Shown: positions 44,595 to 56,303, numbered from the stretch's first letter. The stretch is 64,000 bases of DNA from Cepaea nemoralis (GCA_014155875.1 JACEFZ010006262.1:1-64000); one strand, 5' to 3'. Translations and numbers: made by a program. Notes: generated by a model not told the origin, from the sequence alone.

Positions 44595-45600
44595 TGCCCG
44601 CCGTATACCTCTACGTCTTTGATTTGTAAATGATGGCTTTCATTACACATGGCTATCTCCATAAGTGCTCCAGCCCCCTCCCGTAGATACTTCAAGGAGA
44701 AATGTATTAATGCTACTTGTTGCTGGTGCGTATACTTGTATAATATTTATATCTATTGGTTTGCTTTTCATTTTGCCATAATAACTCTATCTGAAATACA
44801 CCAGTAACCATTAATTGACTTGGCTGTTATTTTTAATCAAATAGTAGTTCTACTCCTTTCTCATGTGTATCCCCTCAAGAATAAATTATTGTGTGTTTGT
44901 AATTTGTAATTTAGCCCGATACCCTCCAACTCATCTCACCTATCCTGGAATATTCTTCATTTTCATGCTTTTCATGTCTTTTGTCACATTGTTCAACTGT
45001 CCCAACTCATTTGAAATAAATTTCCCATTTTAAAGTTATTTCCTATTATAAATTTTCGTTATGATTTTGCCTTGAGAAGCTGGATGATAGTCTGGTGTCA
45101 CATGTGGCTCATGACTGTCCCTACACGACGAGGATGTCCTAAGATAGCCATTAATGTCGTTCGCTGCCTCTGATATGTGACTATTCATGAAATCTTGGGA
45201 AGATAATGTGGTGGTTTCCTTTTGACGTCCACATCCACATGGGAGTATTTTACCTTTGCTTTTGACAGCCATTTATCAGATCAAGTGCGTACCCTGCTCT
45301 GCAGCAGATGTGTCCACATATCCCGGTGGATACTCGGTCCCCAGGGCTGCGTTTGTCACACCATTGTGGGTTTTCCCATCCTCTACCACTGGGAGGTGCA
45401 GTTGGGATATTCCATTCCTAAAGTTATGGTTTATGATGGCCAAAACTCTTCAGTAAAGCTGAACTATAGAACACACATACTAAACTTCCAGTCCCGTATA
45501 CTGTCTATCGTGGTTTAAAAAAGAAAAAAATAATACCATCATCTCTTTTTGATTACATATGAATGGCTTGGGTATAAGAATAGAATCTTCTTCAGTAAAT

Positions 45601-45975
45601 CTTACCATTTGTACGTAATTTATAAACAATTCTGTTCATACAACTTCGGGGGTGGCCACATATACAAAATGAACAAACAAAATTACATTAAGGCAAGGGA
45701 CATAACGACTTAACATATCAAGGGACTTTACCTAAGATCTAAGAGTATTTCTAACATTTACAGTTCTGGCAATTACTTTGTAAATCTTTCGTTAATTTCA
45801 TTTGTTAATCAATATTTACTACCTTTCCCCAATATTTCAAGTTATATTTGGTAAAGAAAAATAAATCGCGTATTAACACAACTAATATATAATTTAGTAA
45901 CATTCTGTTTGCACATTTTTACAACTTGCTTTCCTGGCTTTTCTGGAATAATTTACATTTCTTTACTAGACTCTC
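45601..45975 (+). other. Unit tail, no gene
   Basis: AT-rich unit tail (CATAACGACTTAACATATCA, TTCTGGCAATTACTTTG) ending in CTTTCCTGGCTTTTCTGG; interrupted by the next LINE just after CTCTTGGTATGATT. Confidence 0.6.
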
Positions 45976-45986
45976 TTGGTATGATT

Positions 45987-47566
45987 ACTGCTAAAACAAA
46001 CACGCGCGGGAGAAGCCAAACTGTTGGAGCTACCAACAGACAAGATAATCAGTTTGCTGGAAAACGAGCTGGGACGAAACAGCATCTACCAGCTGCGCAA
46101 GACCCCTAATGGAGTAGTGGTGTCTGTCAACAGAAAACCCAAAGACCACAGCACTTATGCAGAAGATGACACAAGGAGAGAAAGCCGACATCAAGCTTCA
46201 CCACGGCATCTTATTGTAAGCCACCCGGCACTGCAGTAAACAACGGGTCATTAAACGAGTCAAGACCCATCTCACCAACAACCAGATCAGGGAGATGATG
46301 ACAAGGGAAAACAAGAAACTCAAGATCACCAGTGCTGAGAGGATCGTCGGCAAGAATAACATCCCCTCCACAGTCGTCATCGTAACATCGGAGGACCGAG
46401 TGATCCCTCAGTTCATCAGATGGGACAAGAAAGTTCCAGAGCACTACATACCGAGAGTGCTGCAGTGCTCTAAGTGCCAGAAGTTTTGGCACATCCATGC
46501 CACCTGCAAGAGTGAGGTTGAGGTATGCAGGTACTGCTCTGGACCTCATCCAAATACTCAGTGCTAGCACGCAAAGATCGACAAGGACTTGAGGAGGCCT
46601 AACATTAACAGAAAATGCGCCAACTGCCTCGGCAACCACGGCGCCAGGTACCTCGGCTGCCCTGGCAAGGAAGCTATGAAGATCGCCGTCAAGACTAATA
46701 TGCCCTATAAAGAGGCTAGGGGGCAGTACGAGGCGACCAACCGACTCACAAAAAGTGACAAAGCACAACTGGAAGGCCAAATGAGGGACCTCCGAACAAA
46801 GTTCCAAAGTATGGAGGGAGAAAGAGACAAGACACAAGAAACATAGATAACATCCGTCCAGCGCATCCTGGACGAACTGAAGCGAGTTCAGCAGAAGATT
46901 GAGCAGGATGTCAACCGAATGGCTGCAATCAAGACGGTGAGAGAAGACGCTCTATCAAAAATCCAAGACGCAAGAGAAAAGACAAAAGAAACTCTCAAGC
47001 AGATACAAGAGAAGCAAGAACACAAATAGAATAACTGTATGAACTGAAGCAAGTCCAGCAGAAGATTGAGCAGAATGTCGCTCGGATGGAGCAAGCGAGA
47101 GACAAGAAGCAACTCTAGAACGGAAAGTAGTGTTGTTCAAGGTCGAGACCGAACCAGAAGATGCAAGAACGCAGACAGAAGAAGAAGCAACAGATGAAGA
47201 ACGATATCGCTCACCACCAAGATCGAACTGGCGAACACTGAGAAGATTCGAAGGCAACCCAAGACGGGGAAATAGGAGGAATAACAGAAGAGACGACAAC
47301 TAGTATAAAGCTCCCTGAAGGAAACAGCACCATATGACGGAGTGGGCACACAAAAACTCCAAGCCGCAACAAGTGCGCGACTCTGTCCAGACATGAGAAA
47401 CCTAACGAGCAAAGAATGAATACAATCAACCCATCAGAAGCCGGGAAGTTGACAACAAGCAGCCCAATTTACGAAATACGAACTACAAGCTACACCATAA
47501 ATACCCCAATTATAGCCATGTCGAAAACTAGAAGGCTGAAAGTACCAAAAATTGGATTGGATTGGA
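45987..47566 (+). mobile_element. ORF1-only Jockey-type LINE with TSD
   Basis: Flanked by 11-bp direct repeats TTGGTATGATT (45976-45986 and 47567-47577) and ending in ATTGG repeats, typical of a completed LINE insertion. It contains a Gag-like ORF1 and a short 3' region but no endonuclease or RT. It resembles the HAL1 situation in mammals: an ORF1-only derivative moved by a full relative. Confidence 0.75.
46022..47300 (+). pseudogene. ORF1 (Gag-like, zinc-knuckle) of Jockey-type LINE
   Basis: The first frame gives KLLELPTDKIISLLENELG. After a frameshift near 46150-46250 comes RIVGKNNIPSTVVIVT, then YIPRVLQCSKCQKFWHIHATC, CRYCSGPHPNTQC and CANCLGNHGARYLGCP: three zinc knuckles in the spacing of Jockey-type nucleic-acid-binding proteins. 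A Lys/Glu-rich coiled-coil-like stretch follows (46840-47030), ending in an Arg-rich end near 47290. Stops at 46565 and 46843 and frame changes make it non-functional. Confidence 0.8.
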
Positions 47567-47576
47567 TTGGTATGAT

Positions 47577-48002
47577 TTTTTATGTTGCATGTCTCTTACA
47601 GGACGTTGCTGTCAACACCAGCATCTTTCAGCTGCTGTTGATGTACTAGGCAAGATTACGCTAAGTAGCTTGCCATTTCTTTCTGAGCGACCGGCTCGCT
47701 TTCCCACGTAAGTAACCAATGCCGCGCGATCTGCTACCGAATTGCAATAAACCCCAACATTTGTTGGCTGTTCCTAACGTTTTGGCACATTACGTTCAGT
47801 AGTTTGCCATTGCTTTCTCGACGACCGGCATTCATAATTTTGTATGGGATGCAAACAATTAGGTATATTTATCTCCTGCGAAAAGAAGAGACATACTAAA
47901 CACATACACAATGTACATGCCTTACAAAGGACTCCATACGCAGGTGAAAACATTCATAATCAGAAACAATCAATAAATACATAATAATGGAGTAATAGAC
48001 TA
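47577..48002 (-). repeat. SINE-c and SINE-b fragments
   Basis: 47577-47735: SINE-c tail and hairpin (minus strand CGCTCAG...CTTAGCG around AAAGAAATGGCAAGCTA). 47745-47850: a second SINE tail with GACGACCGGC/CAAAGATATGA-like remains. 47850-48002 is unassigned AT-rich sequence. Confidence 0.5.
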
Positions 48003-48482
48003 AAAATAAGTGATATCATCTTCTTCTTTTCGTTCATCCGGAGTGTTTTTTTCAGATGTGATTGCGGTGTGCGTTAGGCACCCTTGGGTTAAAAACCCTT
48101 AGGTCACACATCCGGCTTTCGCGTGCATTTTTGACCAGGTTAGCAATCCTGGGAGACTCTCACTTTTCTGGTACCGTTCACGTCCCAGCTAGTCAGGTTC
48201 GAACAGTCGAGGACTTCGGTCATCCCTCAAGAGAAGGAAGGGACAGTCCATAGCATTTTCCGCCATCCAAGGTTGCTTCCATAGTTGCAGGGCCGACACA
48301 TAGCGCCCTGGTACTTGGCTCACCGAGGGAAATGGTCCCGTCCTGCTCATGGCTGCTTTAATTCCTCACTTCAATATATTGGGCATTTCGTGTGCCCCGG
48401 GCCGTTCCCGCACAAACCAGACAGGTCTGCAGACGGTATTCACTAAGCGAGTTTTCGGACATGTGCTTGTCGTTTCGCCCGT

Positions 48483-48600
48483 CAGAGCTGTTCCAGGCAC
48501 GACAGACATTCGGAAAACTGCCTAGTCAGAGCTGTTCCGAACTAGAGCGGCATTCGGAAACTAGGTAGTCAGAGCTGTTCCTAGCACAAGAGACATTCTG
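48483..48600. repeat. Short tandem repeat (GTCAGAGCTGTTCC), three copies
   Basis: Three copies of about 40-47 bp, each beginning GTCAGAGCTGTTCC and containing ACATTC or GCATTCGGAAA. Confidence 0.8.
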
Positions 48601-49234
48601 ACGAGACATTTCACTCGGACGTAATTGCGTAGTGTCAATTTTTAGTTTGCCACCCGTAGGACGACACTTCCGACTTCCGGCGGGCATTTATTAATGAGGT
48701 TAGCCTTCCTCTGGTTTCGAGACACGTTAGACTGTTGTGATGTCACCCACGTCTCAGCTGGTCAAGATAGAACGATCATCGACATTGCGGCCGGCCCTCA
48801 AGGGAAGGCAGGGGCAGACCATGGGCATTCACTCGCTATCCAAGGAGGCTTCCATAATTGCAGAGCCGGCACATATTGCTCTGAGACTGGGCTCACCCAA
48901 GGAGTTGCCACAGTCCTGCTCATGGCTGCTTTAGTTCCTCACTTCCATTTGTTGGGCACCCCGCTTTCCACTGATCGCTCAAGCACACACCAGGAGCGGT
49001 CAGACTGCGAGCGACATCCACTCGGTGAGCTTTTGCTTGTGACTTCAGACCACGAAATAGATTCGCTCGCCGTGCGTTCCATTTCGCGTCATTGAGACGT
49101 TCTTCCACTTTTGTCTACACTCTCTATGAGTTAGATACAGACAGTTATGGTAACCATTTCCTTCAACTGGGGCACTTTTCTGACTTTTTGTACTCGCTCA
49201 CGAGGTAAACTACATGTGCTGCCGGCTCAGCAAC

Positions 49235-49492
49235 TTACCTTCGTGCAGCAGTGAACTTGAAACGGCCAGGCCCTCTCATTCGGGAATCCTTTATATCCCC
49301 CAGCTGAGAGCCTTCGAACATGTATAAGACCTGAGCATGTAGCTTGCTCAGTATCTCGCCTCTATTTTTCGGTAGGCGGGTATCGGCCTGGCTCTCAGAT
49401 CCGAGGGTTTGTGGCTTAGAGGCGTTCAGCCAAAGCCCTCGACAGGGAGCCTTAAGAGTTTGTCCGGACCAAGAGGGTCTGCTTTCGTGCAC
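49235..49492 (-). CDS. Unassigned 85-codon ORF in the LINE-like element
   Basis: The ATG is at 49490-49492, about 180 nt after the element's 5' end. It is basic and Gln/Ser-rich (MHESRPSWSGQTLKAP start, RMRGPGRFKFTAARR end). It could be the start of an ORF1 whose remainder is deleted. No domain recognised, so function is unknown. Confidence 0.3.
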   Translation of the reverse strand: MHESRPSWSGQTLKAPCRGLWLNASKPQTLGSESQADTRLPKNRGEILSKLHAQVLYMFEGSQLGDIKDSRMRGPGRFKFTAARR

Positions 49493-49619
49493 CTTTTAAA
49501 CTTTTGACTGTTATCCTCAGTCACCTGCAGAGCAGCAGGTTGTGTCTCTCTTAGTCTGGTCCCTATCCCATAAGCTGTCCGATATGTAGTTTTTCATCCA
49601 TCGGCAAGCAAATGGGGTC

Positions 49620-49672
49620 GATGGGACACGCAAGCTCCCCCACCACGTCAAGGTGGAGACACATCGGGGGAG
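49620..49672 (-). ncRNA. Candidate HDV-like structured 5' end
   Basis: On the minus strand from the first base: CTCCCCC (49672-49666) can pair with GGGGGAG (49641-49635); GATG (49665-49662) with CATC (49623-49620); CCAC (49656-49653) with GTGG (49646-49643). Their order, with the second helix crossing the first, is the HDV-ribozyme order P1, P2, P3, P3', P1', P2'. I could not assign P1.1, P4 or the catalytic C, and there are 5 extra nt between P2 and P3. A plain stem-loop is the alternative. Confidence 0.4.
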
Positions 49673-49686
49673 AAAATAAGTGATAT

Positions 49687-51556
49687 AGAACAGAAAGGAC
49701 TACCGATGTTTCAGTACTAAGAACCTTTGTCAAGGATAGGACAACACAAACAGATATGCATGGGAAATCAACGCAAGGCGGTCTGCTTCCAAATCGTCCG
49801 CAGCTGTGTATCGAACGCAGTATGCGGGATTACGAATTGTGCCCGTAACCTCTTTCTTAGCCACCTAGCTGGCAATGAATAACTACTGGACGTGAAATTC
49901 CCCAGAAAATCGTTCTGTGCTGTGGGGTTGATCGCGACGTCATGCAAAGCACATGCAACATTTTTAATGTGATTCCGTCTTCTTTCTACCTGTTTAAATG
50001 TGATCACTCAATAAACATTGTGGTTGGATGAAGAATGACTTGCGCGTTGAATCGGATTAAAGTGAGGAAGAGTTGCGCACTTCGTCGACCACATTCTCAC
50101 CTGAGTCCATCTGAACACAGTGGCAAGACAAGTCAAGACGACTGGAGACAAATACAAGTGCAGTGGATGACCAGGGCGCTCTACTTGCCTTGCCGTGCTC
50201 ATTAAAATAGACATTGAACAGACCTGGGGAGGATGTTTACCCTTGTCTCACAACTGCAAAGAAATAATTCTCGGGTTCTCAACTGTGTTTATCAAACCGG
50301 CTCACACGACTAGACAGGTTGGTCATTGAGTGAGCGATGTCTCTTATACTGCTCCTCATGGCGGTATATGTGGTTCTGTATTCGGCGGTCGGTTACACAG
50401 GATATCCGAAATTCGGTGCAGAGTGCGGAATAAAATAGTAACGCGTGGTTTAAAGGTGAGAAGGTCGACTTCATTGTAACAGTATTATTCCATATGTCTC
50501 GGTGTCTTTCCTCAGAGCGGCCTGCCACAAGAATAGCACAAAGCATGAGCTCCTTAGCTCCCGCGACGATTCCCATGACCTTATCAGTGGGAACTCTATA
50601 AAGCTAAACCTTACCCCTTTTCATTTCTGTAGATTTGTTTGTCACGATTATGTGCCATGTAGATAATCATGTTCGACCATGTTTTTCCATCTCACACCAT
50701 CACCAGAATCGTGATCAGCTTTGTGATTCATTCTCGATTATGTCACTTGGTCTAACCATCCAGATAGTTACCTCTCTGCCTTTCTTTTGTTCTTGCCACC
50801 ACAATCTTGCAGGTTGTTACTAAATTGTCTAGTTTGTTTCTACTAATAATGTGCCCAAATAATATTGACTGTCTACCTTTAATTTTTCTAATCAGTTTAT
50901 GGTTTTCAATTCTTCCTTGCGGGTCTTATTCTTTGCTTTTTCTGTCTGTTCATGGCATTCTTTGCATTTTGCTCATAAACTACATCTCCAATGCCATCAA
51001 ATGTTTGCCATCTTTTCTGCTTACTGTACACGATTCACATCCATAAAATGGTACTTCGCTTGTTTATTTTCTTCTTGTTTCTTTTTTTTTTTTAAAGTTT
51101 TTTTAGAGCATGTCAAGATTATCATAACAACAGGCAAGCATAATTAGTGAGTGGTCACCGAATTTATAAACAATTCTGTTCAAACTTTCGGAGAAACCAC
51201 TTAAACAAAAGGAATAAACCAAATTAAATTAAAGCATGGGACATAACGACTTAACATTTTAAGGGACATTACCTAATCTAAGAATATTTCTAACATTTAC
51301 AGTTTGGCAATTACATTGTTAATTTTTCATTAATTTCATTTGTGAATCACCCTTTACTGTCATTCCCCAATACTTTAAGTTATATATGTCAAATGAAAAT
51401 AAACAGCGTATTAGCATAAGTAATTGTATTATTAAGTTTCACTTGTTTTTGCACAATACATTTTTATAATCTACTTTCCTGTCTTTTCTGGAAAAATATA
51501 TACTTAACTTTAGTGCCAAGTCTTGCCGTGTATGATAATTTGTTTCTTTTTATTTA
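49687..51556 (+). repeat. Composite repeat unit 6, right part
   Basis: From 49752 a SINE-b head piece (minus strand; CTGCTTCCAAATCGTCCGCA, to about 49870), then TTTTTAATGTGATTCCG, the 185-bp insertion, the GGTCATTGAG, TTATTCCATATGTCTCGG and CATGTTTTTCC blocks and the AT-rich tail to 51556. No gene seen. Confidence 0.6.
50021..50205. mobile_element. 185-bp insertion with TSD, copy 2
   Basis: Same insert and position as 20362-20546; flanks AATAAACATTG and AATAGACATTG. Shared by only these two units. Confidence 0.65.
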
Positions 51557-51620
51557 TGGCAGGCCTTTCAAAGGCCAACACACAAGAGGACAGGAACACA
51601 CAAGAAAACAATCCAAAAAG

Positions 51621-51875
51621 ATGAATACTAACCGTGTTCAAATCGTCAGCAACCCAAAGACGAGAAAAAGGGCAGACAGAAGACTACAGCAGTCAATAGA
51701 CAGCTTTGACACAGTCACAGATGATCCATCACAGACTAGATCCATACAGGAACAGAAAGAACCAAAGACATTACAGATAAGACAATGGAAAATAACGAGA
51801 AGAGAAACAAGTACACATCGAAGAAGACACATACAGCATACAAGACACTCTCTTTGTAGACACCGACACAAGTGA
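51621..51875 (+). CDS. Unassigned 84-codon basic ORF
   Basis: Begins MNTNRVQIVSNPKTRKRADR and is rich in Arg, Gln and Thr. It lies upstream of the L1/Tx1 RT fragment and could be an ORF1 or linker remnant, but I recognise no domain. Chance ORF not excluded. Confidence 0.2.
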   Translation: MNTNRVQIVSNPKTRKRADRRLQQSIDSFDTVTDDPSQTRSIQEQKEPKTLQIRQWKITRRETSTHRRRHIQHTRHSLCRHRHK

Positions 51876-52139
51876 TAAAAAGTAGGATCAAGATAGCCCT
51901 CTTGCAAAAACATGTGTTACTGAAAACTTGCTCGCCTAGACGTGCCGATCATGGATAACAACTTGGTGTGCGAATGAATATAGTAATTATATCTCATTTA
52001 TTTGTTTTTACTAAAATTACAATGACTAGTGTTTTAATTATTATTACTTTAGACAGTTGTGATATATGTACAAAATTACAACACATCAACACACTCATAC
52101 ACAAACGCAAACCAGACTTTATACTACCATAAGAAACAA

Positions 52140-52762
52140 ACATATCTTTAAAAACGTTAGCACAATAAATCACCACACAAAAACGTTCATGCCATCACTC
52201 ATACACTCAGGCCAACAGGGCAGAATTCAACCCAGAAACATACACCAACATATACACTTCATTAGAGATTTCATCACATACACCCACCAGCAAGACTGGT
52301 AATTCTCCCTCTTGTCGCTAAACTATGAGAAGGTTTTTGACAGAATTTCCCACTCAGACTTACACAAAGCACTAGCACACAGCAACATAGGACAATACTA
52401 TAGACAGTGGATACAATTCTAGTATAAAACTACTGAAAGTAAGGTACTGGGGAAGCATTCACTCGCTTCCACTTTCAGGATCACAAGATCTGTCAGACAA
52501 GGGTGTCCACAATCACCAATCCTATATGTACTCACACTAGACCCACTCCTTGAAGCGATTAGACAGAACACCAACATTGAAGAAACATTTATACAAGGGT
52601 TAGGAGAGCGGAAATTAATTGTTTATGCAGATGACACCGCTTTCTTCCGTACAACCAAAACATCCATAGCGAATACACTTTACACCTTCAGACAGTTTGG
52701 TGAAGGAAGTCGGGCCAAAATAAACATACAGAAGTCTAAATTACTTGGTCTGGAAAAGTGGA
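52140..52762 (+). pseudogene. L1/Tx1-type reverse transcriptase fragment
   Basis: The frame gives PSLIHSGQQGRIQPRNIHQH (the IPxQxGF-R region), LNYEKVFDRISH (first catalytic Asp), ITRSVRQGCPQSPILYVLTL and IVYADDTAF near 52622, ending KINIQKSKLLGLEKWN. SVRQGCPLSP-type and LEAIRQN wording is typical of L1/Tx1 rather than Jockey polymerases. Stops at 52300 and 52420 break it; the endonuclease and C-terminus are missing. Confidence 0.85.
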
Positions 52763-53340
52763 ATAATAAAGCTGAACCCCACACACACCACACACACACA
52801 CACACATACACACATACTCACACACACATGACCCTCGATGAGCACCTCGCGTCCATTACGTTCCTCACACTTCCCAGAGGAGGGTCCTCCCGTTGTTTCT
52901 TTTCTTGCTGCGCGCTCACTCACGCTTGGCGATCCTTTAATCGCTGATGGCTGTTATTCCACAATAAGTTTGTGGACGTGTCATGAGAAAGGGAACACTG
53001 CAGTATGACATCACAACGATAACATTGAGCAGGAGAGTGGCAGGGGAAGACTGGCGGACGAACGAACAAACTTTATTTTCAAAGTGTTAAAAATTGAGCA
53101 CGCAGATCTGTCTAAAGAGAGACGATGCTGGGCGATTTGGCATCATGGCGTGGAGAAATATCTACAACAGAAAGGACTGGCAGCACACGAGACACAAGGC
53201 TGTGCACAGACATGATCAAATTTTGCCTGACTTTGGGATATTTGATCGGAAGTACAAACCATTATATATAGTAAAAATAACACTTTATAGCTATTAATTT
53301 TAAATGGAGAATTAAATGTATTTGAAATAAGAATCTGTTT

Positions 53341-53462
53341 TACTTTGTTGCATGTTTTATGTGTCACATTATTGCATGTTGTATGTGTCATATTGTTGCA
53401 TGTTGTATGTGTCACATTGTTGCATGTTTTATGTGTCACATTGTTGCATTTTGTATGCTTGT
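53341..53462. repeat. 24-bp tandem repeat, about five copies
   Basis: Copies of TTGCATGTTTTATGTGTCAC-ATTG with G/T changes. The unit segment GTTGCATGTTTT is single in the other units. 24 bp is 8 codons, giving an artefactual THTTCNNV frame on the minus strand. Confidence 0.9.
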
Positions 53463-53680
53463 TTTGTTGTTATTGTTGCGTTCGCTGGCTTTTAGCTCAA
53501 GGGTAATCAATAAACGCTTGGGTTAATATCACTGGACGGAATTTTTGACGTGGATTAGCTTTCATTTATTACCAGTGCCCCCCCCCCCCCCGTCATCAGG
53601 TGAACGCACTGTGTCATCAGAGGTGCTTGTTATTTAAGTCCCAAAGTCAAGGAACAGAAGTCAATATTTTAGTCCAAATA

Positions 53681-53765
53681 TTCGGTGTAGGTATTGAACC
53701 TCCTACCTCAGCATCATCACACCGGGTTTTTAAGAACGAGCCCTCTTATCCATTCGCCCATGCTC
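53681..53765 (-). repeat. SINE-d tRNA-like module
   Basis: Minus strand GCGAATGGATAAGAGGGC and GGTTCAATACC, followed downstream by a short TA/CA stretch. Confidence 0.6.
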
Positions 53766-54127
53766 ATATATATACCTATACATACACACACATACATTGA
53801 CATGTATATATTGTAGCATGCTTCATTGCCTAAATTCTCTTACTTATTTCAACCTCTCACATTTCATCGTCTGTTGTTAATTAATATAAGTAAGAAAAAC
53901 TGTTGACCTGAACAAATGGCTTTCCATTTACATTAATTTGCATAGTGGCTTGATGCTGTCAGTGTTGATAACCATTGTTTTTGTTTACTTTATTTTGATA
54001 TCCACTCTTTTTGATCGCCTAATGTTTATAATTAACTCCGCTATGGTTCGATTAATAAGACAATCGTGTTTTTAAGACAATCACTGTTTTACTGTTTATT
54101 GCTACTCCTCCAGTATGGAGTTAAGAG

Positions 54128-54250
54128 GTCTTCGTGGCCGGTAGGTTAATGCGCTTGAGCTTAAATATCCAGTGCCATGTCGGAGGTTCAATCCCTACAT
54201 TGGTTAATTGCACATGAATGTTGACTTCTCGTTCAGAAAGCAATGGTAAT
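54128..54250 (+). repeat. SINE-a copy
   Basis: GTGGCCGGTAGGTTAATGC (A box) and GGTTCAATCC (B box), then TTCAGAAAGCAATGG. Confidence 0.7.
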
Positions 54251-54271
54251 CTTTAACAAACAAAAAATTAG

Positions 54272-54502
54272 TTGCTTGTCCTTTACATGACGTTACAGTC
54301 AACCCCAGCACGTTTTGTCATTTTGTGATGTCTTGTCAACTTACTTTCAGTAGTTTACCATTCCTTTCTGACGACCAGCACTTATATCTTTGTATGGGAA
54401 CCAACGCTAGGTGGTCCACTTCCAAATCGCCCGCAGCCGTGTTTCGAACGCGGTATGCGGGATTAAGAATTGCGTCGTAACGTCTTCGCCACGGAGCATG
54501 CA
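54272..54502 (-). repeat. SINE-b copy
   Basis: Minus strand head GTGGCGAAGACGTTACG, B-box-like GTTCGAAAC, partly degraded hairpin, tail ACGTCATGTAAAGGACA. Confidence 0.65.
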
Positions 54503-55900
54503 ATGGCAAATTACTGGACGTAAAATTTTCTAAAAAATCGACTTGTGATGTTGGGGTTGTTCTCGACGTCATGCAACATATTTGTGATTCCAGTCTTCTC
54601 TCTACATGTTTAAATGTGCTTACTAAATAACCATTGTATAGTCCTCGGGGTAATGCACACACTTGTCTCATATTTGTAAAGCAATACTTCTCGAGCTCTC
54701 ATCTGCGTTTGTCAACCTGGTACACACGACTAGACGGGATGACCGTTGAGTGTACGGCTTCTCTCATACTGCTGCTCCCCATGGCGGTACAGGTGGTCCT
54801 GTATTCGGCAGTCGCTTACACACACGGTCCGGAACTTGGTGCAGAGTGCGGGATACAAAAGTAGCGCACTGTGTAAAGTCGAGAGCACGACGTAATCGCA
54901 ACATGATTTGTCTCATATGTCTCGGTGTCTTTCCATAGAGCGGCCTGCCGCAAGTGTCGCACAAAGCATGAACTCCGTAGCTCTAGCGACGACTTCCATG
55001 ACGTTAGCAGCGGGAACACGTGAAAGTTAATCCTTTCCACTTTTAATTTCTATAGATTTGTTTTTTTTATGATCATGCCATGTAGATAATCATGTTCGGC
55101 CATCTCACACCATCATCAGAGTCGTGGATCAGCTTTGTGTTGTGGTCTCGATTATGTCACTTGGTCTACCCATTCAGATATTCATCTCTCTGCGTTCCTT
55201 TTGTTCTTTCCACCACAATCTTGCAGGTTGTTACTAAATTGTCTAGTTCTTTTATTTTTCTATTAATAACGTGCCCAAATAATCTTGACTATCTATGTTT
55301 AATTTCTCTATTCAGTTTATGGTGTTCATGGTTTCCTTGCAGTACTTTCTCATTTTTTTTTTCTGTCCGTCCTGGATATTTTTTGCTTTTCCCTCAGAAA
55401 TTACATCTCCATGTACAGAATATCATAAAAAAAACTGTCTAGCATAATTTTTGAGTGGTCACCGAACGTATATATTATTCCGTTCAAACAACTTCTAAAC
55501 AAACCACGTAAACAAAAGGAACAAACAAAATTAAATTAAAGCATGGGACATAACAACTTAACATATTAAGGGACATTACCTAAGGTAAATATATTTCTAA
55601 TATTTACATTTATGGCAATTACAGTGTTAAGTATTCGTTAATTTCATTTGCAAATCAATCCTTAATACTATTCCCCAATACTTTAATTTATATGTTACAG
55701 AAAATTAAACAGTGTATTAACATAAGTAAGTATATTATTCAGTTACATATTTTGCACTATACACTTTTATAATCTACTTTCCTGGCTTTTCTAGAATAAT
55801 ATATGCTTAACTTTAGCATCTCATTGTTGAGACCCATCTGCAAACAACAATCTTACATTTTTGGCAGGCCTTTGAAAGGCCAAATAATCCTAGTCCTATA

Positions 55901-55956
55901 TTTTACTAGGCATTTTGGCTAATATGAAAGTGTAGTATCTGCACTTCATTTGGCCA
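55901..55956 (+). repeat. U2 snRNA-like head
   Basis: ACTAGGCATTTTGGCTAATATGAAAGTGTAGTATCTG; the 3' half (GTGTAGTATCTG) is exactly U2-like. Confidence 0.7.
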
Positions 55957-56061
55957 GGGTCAGCAGCAGAGGCGGTCATCCGGATAACACACAGGGACGA
56001 GGAACTTCATATGGCGTCTACCACTGGAGAACAGAACGCACCCCCTCCTCCCTTTTTTTTC

Positions 56062-56303
56062 TTGCATATCCCTTACAGGATGTAGTAGTCAACGTCAGCA
56101 TTTTTAAGCTGCTGTTGATTACTAAGCAAGATTATGCTCGGTAGTTTGCCATTGCTTTCTGAGTGACCAGCTCACATACCGCGTAAGTTACTAACGCGGC
56201 GAGAACCGCTACTGATTCTCGCGCAGATTACGTTACTCATGAGAATATACGGGATTACGGAGAAAGACGTTAACACCTAGGCCAGGGAGACCGGCAGGCC
56301 AGG
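56062..56303 (-). repeat. SINE-c copy
   Basis: Minus strand head CTCCCTGGCCTAGGTG, hairpin CACTCAG...CCGAGCA, tail ATCCTGTAAGGGATATG. It lies where the other units have the body of the head segment. Confidence 0.65.

Larger units (their letters stand above)
43711..45600. repeat. Minisatellite block, copy 2
   Basis: Matches 12487-15420 along both flanks: left TCCTAAACAATAACTCTAAC, right ACGAGGATGTCCTAAG and TTATGGTTTATGATGGCC. It lacks the SINE-c found in copy 1 and has a shorter array. Confidence 0.75.
48017..49672 (-). mobile_element. Non-autonomous LINE-like element with 14-bp TSD
   Basis: Direct repeats AAAATAAGTGATAT at 48003-48016 and 49673-49686 bound 1656 bp. On the minus strand it ends in GAAAAGAAGAAGATG, a GAA-rich tail like those of other LINEs here, so transcription would run from 49672 to 48017. 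The 5' end is highly structured (see the ncRNA entry). Inside are an 85-codon frame, a diverged direct duplication (48138-48388 and 48697-48960) and a short tandem repeat with GTCAGAGCTGTTCC (48483-48600). No RT motifs. Confidence 0.7.
51557..55860 (+). repeat. Composite repeat unit 7, with a LINE inserted
   Basis: Palindrome variant GGCCTTTCAAAGGCC, then LINE-derived sequence to about 52765. The unit resumes through a CA microsatellite (52781-52830) at GATGAGCACCTCGCGTCC and continues with the GAACGAACAAAC run, a 24-bp tandem repeat, SINE-d, SINE-a, SINE-b and the usual tail blocks (54720-55860). Confidence 0.65.

Noticed and set aside
46211..46837. 208-codon minus-strand ORF
   Set aside because: Antisense shadow of the LINE ORF1 with three zinc knuckles on the plus strand.
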